Assembly (NCBI GenBank): GCA_945865905.1
Contig: CAMBFC010000003.1
Coordinates: 1-64,000 of the forward strand
Direction: 5' to 3'
From: Rickettsia typhi
GTDB lineage: Bacteria > Pseudomonadota > Alphaproteobacteria > Rickettsiales > UBA1997
Length of the DNA stretch: 64,000 bases
Shown: positions 8,746-20,137 of the stretch, in pieces
Position numbering within the stretch: position 1 is the first letter of the stretch
Layout of the letters: each line of letters opens with the position of its first letter
Notes under the pieces: generated by a model
Databases searched by the model: none
Seen by the model: only the letters and a program-made list of their open reading frames with translations
What the model was told of the DNA's origin: nothing
Program-made: the position numbers and the translations under genes

Positions 8746-9996
8746 ATGTTCAACAAATTAGAATTTCTCATTGCCTATCGCTATTTACGCTCAAAGCGCA
8801 AAGAGGGATTTATTTCGGTGACTGCAGTTTTTTCTTTTGTGGGGATCATGATTGGTGTTGCAACCTTGATAATTGTGATGTCGGTGATGAATGGTTTTCG
8901 TTATGAATTAGTCAATCGTATTTTGGGAATCAACGCCCATCTCACAGTTTATAGCCGCGCACAAAATATTGAAAATTACGATGAGGTGGTAGCAAAAATT
9001 CGTGGCATTGAGGGAGTAAAATATGTTAATCCAATTGTTGAGGCGCAGGCAATGCTGTCTTCGCCTAGCAAGGCAGCGGGCGGTTTGATCAAGGGTTTGC
9101 GTTTAGAAGATTTGCGTAATAAAAAATTAATTTCTGATAATATTTTGGCGGGTGAAATTGCTAAATTGCAAGAGCGTAATAATGTGATAATTGGCTCTAC
9201 AGTGGCACAAAACATGCATTTGCGAATTGGCGATACAATAAAAATTATCTCGGCACAAACCAACGATAGTTTGCTTGGAGCGATCCCGCGAGTCAAGAGC
9301 TATAATGTTGCAGGCGTGTTTGAAAGTGGCATGTATGAATATGATTCTACCACAGTTTTTATGAATTTTGACATGGCACAAATTCATTTTAAATATCCAC
9401 AACGCGCCTCGGCGATTGAAGTTTTTGTTGAAGATGCAACTAAATTAGCAGAAATAAAATTGCAGGTTTTTGCTGCATTAGCAGATTATCAAAACCTTTA
9501 TTTTGTTGATTGGGAGCAATCAAATGCAACTTTTATCGATGCCTTAAAAGTTGAAAGAACAGTGATGTTTTTAATTCTCACATTAATTATTTTAGTGGCC
9601 GCTTTCAATATAATTTCGAGCATGATTATGTTGGTAAGAGATAAAAACAAAAACATTGCATTACTTAGAACCATGGGCATGGAGAAGTCTTCAATATTAC
9701 GAATATTTTTAATCTGCGGATCAGCAATTGGTTTTGTTGGAACAATGTTCGGCTTTATTATTGGCGTATTATTTTCATCAAATATTAATGCAATTAAACG
9801 CGGGCTTGAAATTGTCACGGGTGCGGATTTATTCAATCCGGCGATCTATTTTTTATCAACCTTGCCATCAAAAGTTTTTGTTTCGGATGTGGTTTTAATT
9901 GTTGGAATGTCGCTGATGATTTCATTTTTAGCAACTTTATATCCAGCTTACAAGGCCAGCAAAGCTGATCCAGCAGAGATTTTGCGTTATGAATAA
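8746..9996 (+). CDS. lolC: LolC/LolE-family lipoprotein-releasing ABC permease
   Basis: Inner-membrane permease that extracts lipoproteins from the membrane for delivery to the outer membrane. It has the MacB/FtsX-type layout: one membrane helix near residues 25-50, a large periplasmic domain (about 55-265), then three helices at the C terminus. Family signatures are RYLRSKRKEGFISVTAVFSF at the start and IALLRTMGMEKSSILRIF before the last helices. At 416 aa it is full length. The ATPase LolD normally encoded next to it is missing here, although a lipoprotein gene follows 22 bases downstream. Whether a second LolC/E copy exists elsewhere cannot be seen. Confidence 0.88.
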   Translation: MFNKLEFLIAYRYLRSKRKEGFISVTAVFSFVGIMIGVATLIIVMSVMNGFRYELVNRILGINAHLTVYSRAQNIENYDEVVAKIRGIEGVKYVNPIVEAQAMLSSPSKAAGGLIKGLRLEDLRNKKLISDNILAGEIAKLQERNNVIIGSTVAQNMHLRIGDTIKIISAQTNDSLLGAIPRVKSYNVAGVFESGMYEYDSTTVFMNFDMAQIHFKYPQRASAIEVFVEDATKLAEIKLQVFAALADYQNLYFVDWEQSNATFIDALKVERTVMFLILTLIILVAAFNIISSMIMLVRDKNKNIALLRTMGMEKSSILRIFLICGSAIGFVGTMFGFIIGVLFSSNINAIKRGLEIVTGADLFNPAIYFLSTLPSKVFVSDVVLIVGMSLMISFLATLYPAYKASKADPAEILRYE

Positions 9997-10017
9997 TTAA
10001 CTTAAATTATAGAGAAT

Positions 10018-10578
10018 ATGAAAAAACTTCTTCTTATTTTGCCATTTTTGGCAGTGATTTCTTGCGCTCATGAAAACCAAAAAGTGACATTAAATTTTGA
10101 TTTAAATAATCAGAGTTCAACAATTGGTAGAGATAGAAGCGTTGTGGTTGCTGTGCTTGATGAGAGAGCGAACAAAAATTTATTAGGCAGAAAAAAATTT
10201 TCTGAACAAGAAATTGAAATTAGTCCAGATATAAATTTGGCGAATTTTTTGCAACCAAAAATTATACAAAATTTAATGCGTCGTGGATTTAAAAATGGTG
10301 ATGATAAAAAGATTGAAATTCACATTGAGAGCTTTTCTTATATTGCAAAACGCGGCTATCCGATTGGTGTTTCTAAGATCGATGCTAATTTTAAAGTTGT
10401 GATACAAGATAAAAAAACCGGTGCAAAATTTACCAAAAATTATGGCATGACTTCGGATAGTAAACATTTTATAATGCCGCTTGAAGCAACCGATGCCGAA
10501 ACAATCAATGTCTTGCTGCGCGATGTAGTGCAAGAAATTGTTTCTGATGATAGTTTTCTTGAAAGTTTAGTGAAATAG
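10018..10578 (+). CDS. YajG-like lipoprotein
   Basis: Predicted lipoprotein of 186 aa with a short signal peptide and lipobox VISC (Cys16). The mature part resembles the YajG/DUF-type lipoproteins in outline (VVAVLDERANKNLLGRK, then a beta-rich stretch with KIDANFKVVIQDKKTGAKF). Function is unknown in the family; envelope location is expected. It lies between the Lol permease and hisA with short gaps (22 and 2 bases), so all three are likely co-transcribed. The family call is moderate; the lipoprotein call is strong. Confidence 0.7.
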   Translation: MKKLLLILPFLAVISCAHENQKVTLNFDLNNQSSTIGRDRSVVVAVLDERANKNLLGRKKFSEQEIEISPDINLANFLQPKIIQNLMRRGFKNGDDKKIEIHIESFSYIAKRGYPIGVSKIDANFKVVIQDKKTGAKFTKNYGMTSDSKHFIMPLEATDAETINVLLRDVVQEIVSDDSFLESLVK

Positions 10579-10580
10579 CT

Positions 10581-11300
10581 ATGATAATTTTCCCCGCAAT
10601 CGATCTTAAAAATGGCCAATGTGTGCGCTTGTTTAAAGGCGATATGAACCATGTGACGGTTTTTAATGATAGCCCTGCGGCACAAGCTTTAGAATTTCAA
10701 AATCAAGGTTTTAAATATTTACATCTAGTTGATTTAGATGGCGCAATTGCTGGTGCTTCAGCAAATGTAGAGGCAATAAAATCAATCATTAAATCAATCA
10801 AAATTCCGCTACAACTTGGCGGCGGAATTCGATCAATAGCAGCAATTGAAAAATGCTTAGAACTGGGAGTCTCTAGGGTGATTCTTGGAACGGTGGCAGC
10901 AAAAAATCCCGCAATTGTCAAAGAGGCCTGCAAAAAATTTGTCGGAAAAGTTGTGGTCGGAATTGATGCAAAAAATGGTTTTGTTGCAACAGAAGGTTGG
11001 GTAGAAACTTCGCAAATTACCGCTTTAAAATTAGCAAAAAAATTTGAAGATTGTGGTGTTGCAGAAATAATTTATACCGATATTTCTCGTGATGGAACGC
11101 TTTCTGGTTTTGATTATGAGGGCACAAAAATATTGGTGCAAAATCTTAAAATTCCCGTTATTGCTTCAGGTGGAATATCTTCGATTGAAGATGTAAAAAA
11201 AGTTGCTCAATTAGAAGAATTGGGAGTTAGTGGCGTTATTATTGGGCGAGCACTCTATGAGAAAAAAATTCTTTTGGCAGATTTACATAAATTTCTTTAA
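10581..11300 (+). CDS. hisA: Phosphoribosylformimino-AICAR ribotide isomerase
   Basis: Catalyses the ProFAR-to-PRFAR Amadori rearrangement in histidine biosynthesis. It is a TIM barrel of 239 aa with two half-barrel repeats. The catalytic aspartates are Asp8 in FPAIDLKNGQCVRL and the Asp in VVVGIDAKNG, and the phosphate-binding turns are LGGGIRS and ASGGISS. It starts two bases after the lipoprotein stop. No other his gene is in the window, so the pathway is dispersed. Histidine synthesis is rare in Rickettsiales, which bears on the organism's lifestyle. Confidence 0.95.
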   Translation: MIIFPAIDLKNGQCVRLFKGDMNHVTVFNDSPAAQALEFQNQGFKYLHLVDLDGAIAGASANVEAIKSIIKSIKIPLQLGGGIRSIAAIEKCLELGVSRVILGTVAAKNPAIVKEACKKFVGKVVVGIDAKNGFVATEGWVETSQITALKLAKKFEDCGVAEIIYTDISRDGTLSGFDYEGTKILVQNLKIPVIASGGISSIEDVKKVAQLEELGVSGVIIGRALYEKKILLADLHKFL

Positions 11301-11406
11301 AATTCTTATTTTTAATGATTGTTTGGTTAGTTTATTTGAAGTCAAGCAGATCATAGATTGTTATTCCTCTAAGTGTTGCACAATTCAATAAAATTATAAT
11401 TATTGG

Positions 11407-11434
11407 TTGAATAATCCATTGTAACTTCTATAAT
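11407..11434 (+). promoter_or_regulatory. Candidate sigma-70 promoter for gcvPA-gcvPB
   Basis: TTGAAT (11407-11412), a 16-base spacer and TATAAT (11429-11434) lie about 60 bases before the gcvPA ATG. I see no recognisable glycine riboswitch in the 193-base spacer. Confidence 0.55.
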
Positions 11435-11493
11435 AGGCCATCAAAATCCATTCGTCCAAAGTGGCGTTGGTCTAAATTTTAATTCTTCTAAAA

Positions 11494-12777
11494 ATGCGTT
11501 ATCTTGCCCTTACTCAATTTGATAGATCTGAGATGCTTAAAGCCATTGGCGTCTCTAATGTTGATGAACTTTTCGATGCCGTTCCATCAGAATTTTTGCT
11601 AAAAAAACCAATAGCTGATTTGCCAAATTTTCAAGGTGAAATTGAAGTTGAATCAATTCTAAAATCATTAGCGATCAAAAATCGTTCTGCTGGTGAAGGT
11701 CCGTTTTTCTTGGGTGCTGGCTGCTACCGTCATCATATTCCTGCTTCGGTTGATCACTTGATTCAGCGTTCAGAATTTCTCACTTCTTACACTCCTTATC
11801 AGCCCGAAATTTCACAAGGAACTTTGGCGGTGATCTTTCAATTTCAATCAATAATCGCGCTTTTAACTGGCATGGAAATCGCTAACGCCTCAATGTATGA
11901 CGGCGCAACTTCACTTGCTGAAAGTTGTTTGATGGCTTTTCGTATCAAGGCAGGGCGCAAGAATATCGCGGTTCTAGGCCATCTACATCCTGATTATCGT
12001 GATGTAGTACAAACTTCGCTAGAGCTAAATGATGCAAGTTTTGTTGAGGCTTCAAAGCTAGATGAATCATGCGCTGCGCTCGTTGTGCAATATCCTGATT
12101 TTTATGGCAATATCCCTAATTTAGATGATGCTCGCGCCAAAGCAGACGCTGCTTCTGCCTTGCTAGTCGTGGTTACAAACGAAATAGTTTCACTCGGATT
12201 ATTAGAAGCGCCAAAGCAAGCTGATATTGTTGTTGGTGAAGCCTCATCAATTGGTGTTGGCTTAAATTTTGGCGGCCCATTGCTTGGGTTTTTTGCCTGC
12301 AAAAAAGAATTTCTACGCCAAATGCCAGGAAGAATCTGCGGCACAACTTCAGATGTTGATGGCAAGCCCGGATATGTTCTCACTCTAAGTGCGCGCGAAC
12401 AACATATTCGTCGTGAAAAAGCCACTTCTAACATTTGTTCAAACCAAGGTTTGTGTGCAACTGCATTTACAATTCACGCTTCATTGCTTGGTGAAAATGG
12501 TTTTAAAAAGTTGGCTCTAATCAATCATAAAAAAGCCTGCGACTTTGCTGAAATTTTAGCAAAAGTTAGTGGAGTAAAAATTATCAGCGAAAGTTTCTTC
12601 AATGAATTCACAATTGAATTTAACAAAGATGCTGCTGAAGTTAATAAAAAATTGTTAGAAAAAAACATCATCGGCGGCTATGCTGATGGCAAAAAAATGA
12701 TCGTTGCAGTTAGTGAATTAAGCAGTGCGGAAGATATGCAGAAATTTGCTTCTGAACTTGAAAAAATTTTAAAATAA
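11494..12777 (+). CDS. gcvPA: Glycine dehydrogenase (decarboxylating) subunit 1
   Basis: N-terminal half of the glycine cleavage P-protein, which together with subunit 2 decarboxylates glycine and loads the aminomethyl group on GcvH lipoate. At 427 aa it is the normal size. Characteristic stretches are FLGAGCYRHHIPASVDHL, SFLTSYTPYQPEISQGTL-like sequence near residue 95, and LTLSAREQHIRREKATSNIC towards the C terminus. It keeps the type I PLP fold but not the PLP lysine, which is in subunit 2. It is followed after 41 bases by gcvPB. GcvT and GcvH are not in the window. Confidence 0.95.
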   Translation: MRYLALTQFDRSEMLKAIGVSNVDELFDAVPSEFLLKKPIADLPNFQGEIEVESILKSLAIKNRSAGEGPFFLGAGCYRHHIPASVDHLIQRSEFLTSYTPYQPEISQGTLAVIFQFQSIIALLTGMEIANASMYDGATSLAESCLMAFRIKAGRKNIAVLGHLHPDYRDVVQTSLELNDASFVEASKLDESCAALVVQYPDFYGNIPNLDDARAKADAASALLVVVTNEIVSLGLLEAPKQADIVVGEASSIGVGLNFGGPLLGFFACKKEFLRQMPGRICGTTSDVDGKPGYVLTLSAREQHIRREKATSNICSNQGLCATAFTIHASLLGENGFKKLALINHKKACDFAEILAKVSGVKIISESFFNEFTIEFNKDAAEVNKKLLEKNIIGGYADGKKMIVAVSELSSAEDMQKFASELEKILK

Positions 12778-12818
12778 TTACGCAAAAATTTAGGATAACA
12801 AAATAAAATCGAAACAAA

Positions 12819-14291
12819 ATGACATTCATTCCAAAAGAAACTGGTCTTAAACTAGAAACCGAAATCCTTATCAAGCAAACACGCAAAGGTGCTTGCGGCG
12901 TTGATCTGCCTAATGTTGCAGAGTTCAAAATCAGAACTGGACAAAAAAAGCGTGAATCAATTGGATTGGCTGAAGTCAACGAACCACAGGTTATTCGCCA
13001 TTTTGTGCGCTTGTCGAATCAAAATTATTCTATCGATGCGGGCTTTTATCCGCTTGGTTCATGCACGATGAAACACAATCCGCGTTTAAACGAAAAAATG
13101 GCTCGCTTGCCAGGTTTAAGCGATATTCATCCGATGCAAGATCAGTCAACGGTTCAAGGTGCATTAGAATTAATGTATAATTTGCAAAATTGGTTGATGA
13201 AACTTACTGGTTTGGGCGGCGTTTCGCTTGCTCCTGCAGCTGGTGCGCAAGGTGAATTATCAGGAATGTTGGTTATTCGTAAAGCATTATTGGCGAAAGG
13301 TGAAAACCGCAAAATCGTGTTAATCCCAGATTCTGCGCATGGCACCAACCCAGCAACAGCTGCTATTTGTGGCTTTAGCATCAAAGTTATCCCTTCTAAT
13401 AATGAGGGTCTGGTTGATCTTGAGGCTTTCAAAAAACTGGTTGCAGAACATGGTCGCGATATTGCGGCAATCATGATTACCAACCCAAATACTTGCGGAA
13501 AATTTGAAAAAAACATCGTAGAAATCGCGCGCTTAATTCACGAAGTTGGAGGTTATTTTTATTGTGATGGAGCTAACTATAACGCGATTGTTGGCAAGGT
13601 TCGTCCCGCAGATATTGGTGTTGATGTTATGCATTTTAACTTGCACAAAACTTTTTCAACGCCTCATGGCGGCGGCGGTCCTGGTTCTGGGCCAATTGCG
13701 GTTCGCAGCGATTTAGTAGAATTTTTGCCAAACCCACATGTAAAAAAAGAAGGCGACAAATATTCCTTCTACGCCCCAAAACAAACAGTCGGCAAAGTTA
13801 AAGGATTTAACGGACAATTTGGAATGCATGTTCGTGCCTTAACCTATATGCTTTCGCACGGAACAGACGGTTTGCAAAAAGTTGCTGAAGATGCAGTTTT
13901 AAGCGCCAATTATGTGCTGGCAAAATTGAAAGATCATTATCATGTGCCATTTAGTGGCAACTGCATGCATGAATGTTTGTTGACTGATAAATTACAAAAA
14001 GCACAAGGCATTTCTACGCTTGATATTGCAAAAGCGCTTGTTGAATATGGCATGCATCCAATGACAATCTTTTTCCCGCTTGTGGTTCAAGGCGCGATGT
14101 TGATTGAGCCAACTGAAACTGAAAATAAAGAAACCATCGATAATTTTATCAACACGATGATTTATATCTCAAAACTTGTTGCTGCGGGCGAGGGTGAAAA
14201 ATTCCATAATTATCCACTTTCTACTCCAAGAAGAAGATTGGATGAAGTTAAGGCGGCGAAGACCCCAGTTACTACTTGGATGCAAGCATAA
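12819..14291 (+). CDS. gcvPB: Glycine dehydrogenase (decarboxylating) subunit 2
   Basis: Catalytic half of the split P-protein. The PLP-binding lysine is in HFNLHKTFSTPHGGGGPGSG near residue 275, and the glycine-binding region includes FYPLGSCTMKHNPR near residue 80. At 490 aa it is full length. It forms an operon with gcvPA. The glycine cleavage system feeds one-carbon units to folate, which links it to metE upstream. Confidence 0.96.
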   Translation: MTFIPKETGLKLETEILIKQTRKGACGVDLPNVAEFKIRTGQKKRESIGLAEVNEPQVIRHFVRLSNQNYSIDAGFYPLGSCTMKHNPRLNEKMARLPGLSDIHPMQDQSTVQGALELMYNLQNWLMKLTGLGGVSLAPAAGAQGELSGMLVIRKALLAKGENRKIVLIPDSAHGTNPATAAICGFSIKVIPSNNEGLVDLEAFKKLVAEHGRDIAAIMITNPNTCGKFEKNIVEIARLIHEVGGYFYCDGANYNAIVGKVRPADIGVDVMHFNLHKTFSTPHGGGGPGSGPIAVRSDLVEFLPNPHVKKEGDKYSFYAPKQTVGKVKGFNGQFGMHVRALTYMLSHGTDGLQKVAEDAVLSANYVLAKLKDHYHVPFSGNCMHECLLTDKLQKAQGISTLDIAKALVEYGMHPMTIFFPLVVQGAMLIEPTETENKETIDNFINTMIYISKLVAAGEGEKFHNYPLSTPRRRLDEVKAAKTPVTTWMQA

Positions 14292-14301
14292 TCTATATTT
14301 G

Positions 14302-14322
14302 TGGGGGCATATTACGCCCCCA
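14302..14322 (+). terminator. Terminator hairpin after gcvPB
   Basis: A perfect 7-bp GC-rich stem TGGGGGC/GCCCCCA with a 7-nt loop starts 11 bases past the gcvPB stop. The following bases are AT-rich but not a clean T-run. Confidence 0.6.
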
Positions 14323-14420
14323 TATTATTACCCCTCTCCATCTAAAATAATCTAAATAAATAGTCGATTATTTTCTTCAAAAAAGCACTATTTTTTCGCA
14401 AGTAAAACCACTCATAAAGC

Positions 14421-14448
14421 TTGATAGTTTGTCACAATAGTTTATAAT
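14421..14448 (+). promoter_or_regulatory. Candidate sigma-70 promoter for gyrB
   Basis: TTGATA (14421-14426) and TATAAT (14443-14448) have a 16-base spacer and lie about 35 bases before the gyrB start, the best promoter match seen in the window. Confidence 0.65.
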
Positions 14449-14469
14449 TGTTGAATAGATTAATCTTAA

Positions 14470-16923
<2,454 letters not shown>

Positions 16924-16928
16924 TTTTT

Positions 16929-18098
16929 GTGATTAAAAATTTTCAGGAAAAAATAAATTTTCTGCAAGCATCAGGTCTCTATCGTAAGCTGGTAGAGTCT
17001 GATGCGATTGATGCGGTGGTAGTTAAAAGAGGTGTTCATAAATTCATTTCATTTTGCTCTAATGATTATTTTGGTTTAGCGCATAATGTTGCGGTAAAAA
17101 AAGCTGCTTGTGACGCAATCAATAAATATGGGGTTTCGCAGGCTTCTTCGCGATATATTTCTGGTAATAATTCTTTTTATTCTAAGTTAGAAAAGCGAAT
17201 TGCAAGCATGAAAAATTGCGAAGAGGCGATAGTTTTTTCTTCTGGTTATATGGCGGCGATTGGCGCTATTTCTGCTTTGGTGGGTGAGGGTGATTTGGTG
17301 GTGGCGGATAAATTGATCCATTCATCTTTGCTTGATGGTATAAAATTAAGCAACGCCAAAATGATTCGCTTTGCCCACAATGATTTGGCGCATGCGAGGC
17401 AAATATTATTAGATAATACTAAAAAATACCAAAAAATATTAATTATTACCGAAGATGTTTTTTCGATGGATGGTGATAAGGGGCGCGTTGCCGAGCTTTA
17501 TAAATTGGCGCGAGAGTTTGATTGTATGATGTTGAGTGATGGGGCGCATAGTTTGTTTGATGATGGATTTTATGATATTGAAAATAAAAATCTTGAGCAA
17601 AAAAATAAATTATTACAGAAAAATCATGCCAAAAACTCGCCAAATATTTTTCTGCGAATGGGAACCTTCTCAAAAGCAGTAGGATCTTTTGGCGGCTATA
17701 TTGCGGGCGATAAAATCACCATTGACTATTTGCGTAATTTTGCCAAATCGGCAATTTATACAACAGCACTTCCAGCTAGTGTTTTAGCGGCCTCACTGCG
17801 ATCTTTGCAGTTAATTTCTAAAAATAACTACGCTAAAAAAACCTTACAAAATGCTCAATATTTTTGTGATTTAATGAAGCTGCCAAAGCCTGATTCCGCT
17901 ATTGTTGTAATTATTGTAGGAGACAATAAAGCAGTTTTGCAAATCGCTGAAAATGTTGCCAAAAAAGGTTTTTTAATTTCTGCGATAAGGCCTCCAACTG
18001 TTGAGCCCAAAGGCGCTAGATTGCGCATTACTTTTTCGGCGTTGCATAATAAAAAACAAATTGAGCAATTGGTTTTGGTGTTACAAGATTTTATCTAA
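16929..18098 (+). CDS. bioF: 8-amino-7-oxononanoate synthase
   Basis: PLP enzyme joining pimeloyl-ACP/CoA and alanine in biotin synthesis. The alpha-oxoamine synthase features are FCSNDYFGLA near residue 45, GVSQASSRYISGNN, the cofactor-binding LSDGAHSLFDDG, and the PLP lysine in GTFSKAVGSFGGYIAGD. The SK-AVGSFGGY form and the length (389 aa) favour BioF over 5-aminolevulinate synthase. It starts with GTG five bases after gyrB, so it probably depends on gyrB transcription. Its 3' end overlaps the convergent aminotransferase gene by 4 bases. bioB and a BioH-like gene are elsewhere in the window; bioA and bioD are not seen. Confidence 0.88.
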   Translation: MIKNFQEKINFLQASGLYRKLVESDAIDAVVVKRGVHKFISFCSNDYFGLAHNVAVKKAACDAINKYGVSQASSRYISGNNSFYSKLEKRIASMKNCEEAIVFSSGYMAAIGAISALVGEGDLVVADKLIHSSLLDGIKLSNAKMIRFAHNDLAHARQILLDNTKKYQKILIITEDVFSMDGDKGRVAELYKLAREFDCMMLSDGAHSLFDDGFYDIENKNLEQKNKLLQKNHAKNSPNIFLRMGTFSKAVGSFGGYIAGDKITIDYLRNFAKSAIYTTALPASVLAASLRSLQLISKNNYAKKTLQNAQYFCDLMKLPKPDSAIVVIIVGDNKAVLQIAENVAKKGFLISAIRPPTVEPKGARLRITFSALHNKKQIEQLVLVLQDFI

Positions 18099-19633
18099 TA
18101 TCGGCTTTCTCTACCAGAAGCACGATCCGCCACCGCTACGCTATTTGATGGGCTTAGCGCTGGCGATGGTAAAACATCCTCATGAACCAATTGTTTTGCC
18201 GGAGTTAATTTTTCCAAAGCTTGCTTCATTCTCTTTAATGCTTCTTGTATTATTTCTGGTGTCTTGCTGATGGTCATTCTAAACATCATTTCTTCACCAT
18301 CAAAGCCACAATATTCTCCGGACAATACTTCAACCCCGATGGTTTTTTGAAAATAATCGGTTAAGGCAAAGCTATTTCCAATTGGTTGTGGCGGTGGTAA
18401 AAATTGATAATCTGGCGGAAAGCTTAGATTGGCGATTCCGACGGCTTTTATTATGCATTGCAAGCCGCCTTCTGGTCGAATTACTTCGATAAATCTTATG
18501 CCGTCAGGGTTTTTGCCGAATTTTTCTTCGAGCATTGAATTCATATCCCTCATTGCATTTTCTATCATTGATAAATTTCTATTATAGATTCCGATTGAAG
18601 TCTCTAGATGTTCGCGAAATTTTATTTCGTCGGTTCCCTCAAGTATTCGGGCTAATAGATATTGCTGAGGATAGGCGGGTCCGCAATCGGCATGGAGCGG
18701 ATCTTCGGCATTAAATAATCCCTCGATCAAATCTTTTGGGCCAATAGCGTGAGAAATTGCTAGGCCCGGAGCTAAATCTTTTGAAGAAGTAGAGACGGTT
18801 ACGGTGAATTTTTCCATTCCAGAAAAGGTGGCGATGCTGCAAAATTCAGCTTTAGAGTCTAATAATATACGTCGCGAAGCCTCATCTGCCAAGAGCAGCA
18901 AAGGAGTTTTGTTATTTTGCTCGCGCCATTGATTATATTCAAGAAATTCTTGTGCCAAAGCCCCAGTTTCTTGTTTGTTATAGGTTTTGCCGGTAGGGTT
19001 ATCAGGATTGATGAAAAAGAATAATCCAGCATTGGTATTTTCTGGCGCGTATAAAATACTGCGCAAAATTTGAGGAGTTAATTTCCAATCATTTTCTTCG
19101 GTTAATTTTGCAAGATTCACCTTAACATTATTGCGCTCTAGAGCGTTAAAAAATAATCCAAAGGTTGGCACAGTCATAATTGCTGATTGCTTATTTTTTA
19201 CTAAATGTTTGGCAAGCAGGGCAATTAAATCATGCTCTGAGGGGGTAAATAATGGTTTACAATTTTCTACATTAATACCTGTGGCTTGGTAATATTTAAG
19301 AGTTTCTTTCTGCAAATCTTCAGTACCAAAAACACTGCGCGACCTATAATAAATAATCTCGCTTGAGGGATGAGTACAGCTTTTACTAAGAAATTTGGCG
19401 ACTGATGGCGGTGGTGGCAAAACAGGAACTGATGCCATTAAGGATATTTTGTTGCCACCAATTGAAGGTTCAGGGAATTTCTTTTTGCTGTTTTGTCGGA
19501 AGGTTTCAACTAATCTTTGTGAACTATTATCAGGATTTATTCCCGTGGTAAAATGGCGTACGGCTCCTCTCTGTATTGTTGTCACGCCTAATTTTCTAGC
19601 TACTAACCCTAATTGGAACAATATTCTATCCAT
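18095..19633 (-). CDS. Class I/II PLP aminotransferase-like protein with N-terminal extension
   Basis: A 512-aa protein with the fold type I aminotransferase pattern: GTEDLQKETLKYY, FFINPDNPTGKTY (substrate-binding Asn), LLADEASRRI (Asp for the PLP nitrogen), the candidate PLP lysine in STSSKDLAPG, and a late FRMTISKTPE (the Arg that usually binds the substrate carboxylate). Oddities: the motif after the lysine, usually GxRxGY, reads GLAISHA, so the phosphate-binding Arg appears lost; about 80 residues precede the core and are basic, hydroxylated and low in acidic residues at the start; the C-terminal 35 residues are low complexity. The substrate is unknown. The upstream orphan gene overlaps its start, suggesting co-expression. 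Confidence 0.75.
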   Translation of the reverse strand: MDRILFQLGLVARKLGVTTIQRGAVRHFTTGINPDNSSQRLVETFRQNSKKKFPEPSIGGNKISLMASVPVLPPPPSVAKFLSKSCTHPSSEIIYYRSRSVFGTEDLQKETLKYYQATGINVENCKPLFTPSEHDLIALLAKHLVKNKQSAIMTVPTFGLFFNALERNNVKVNLAKLTEENDWKLTPQILRSILYAPENTNAGLFFFINPDNPTGKTYNKQETGALAQEFLEYNQWREQNNKTPLLLLADEASRRILLDSKAEFCSIATFSGMEKFTVTVSTSSKDLAPGLAISHAIGPKDLIEGLFNAEDPLHADCGPAYPQQYLLARILEGTDEIKFREHLETSIGIYNRNLSMIENAMRDMNSMLEEKFGKNPDGIRFIEVIRPEGGLQCIIKAVGIANLSFPPDYQFLPPPQPIGNSFALTDYFQKTIGVEVLSGEYCGFDGEEMMFRMTISKTPEIIQEALKRMKQALEKLTPAKQLVHEDVLPSPALSPSNSVAVADRASGRESRY

Positions 19634-20037
19634 ATTGTATCTAATAATAAAATTTGTTGAGAGAGCAGTGACTCATTTTGTGAGATAGCAAAAAAGGCAT
19701 TAGACATTTCTTCTGGCGCAAAGCTTGTGGCGCAATCTCTAAGCATATCTAGCAGCTCTGTTTTGTTAGTTATTTGATCTGGAATATCGTTAATTATTAT
19801 GATTGCTTCATTGATATTTTTTGCAATCATAACCCCCTCTTTCTTACTGCCTATTGAATTCATCAGGTGTTTATTAGCATCATCAATCAAATTATAAGCC
19901 TGATTAAATTGTGCTAGAACCTTGCTATTATTGTGTTGCGCAATATATTGTAATACCTCTAGGCCGTTTTTTGCCATGGCTAAAACACGAATATTTTTTA
20001 TAAAATCGTTTATTTTCTGTTCTATTTTTGATATCAT
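19609..20037 (-). CDS. Small helical protein of unknown function
   Basis: A 142-aa, predicted mostly helical, soluble protein that I do not recognise. It has no signal peptide or membrane segment and contains leucine- and isoleucine-rich amphipathic stretches (INDFIKNIRVLAMAKNGLEV; LLDMLRDCATSFAPEEMS). Its 3' end overlaps the start of the aminotransferase-like gene by 25 bases, so translational coupling is likely and a shared function possible. It faces away from cobT-like with about 100 bases between. Confidence 0.55.
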   Translation of the reverse strand: MISKIEQKINDFIKNIRVLAMAKNGLEVLQYIAQHNNSKVLAQFNQAYNLIDDANKHLMNSIGSKKEGVMIAKNINEAIIIINDIPDQITNKTELLDMLRDCATSFAPEEMSNAFFAISQNESLLSQQILLLDTIWIEYCSN

Positions 20038-20137
20038 AAAATAAGCAAAGATGTAAAATGATAATAGATATTCATATAAATGTTTTTTTTAGAGTCAATG
20101 ATGCGATGTTTTTGTCTATAATTTGGAGGTAAGGTTA

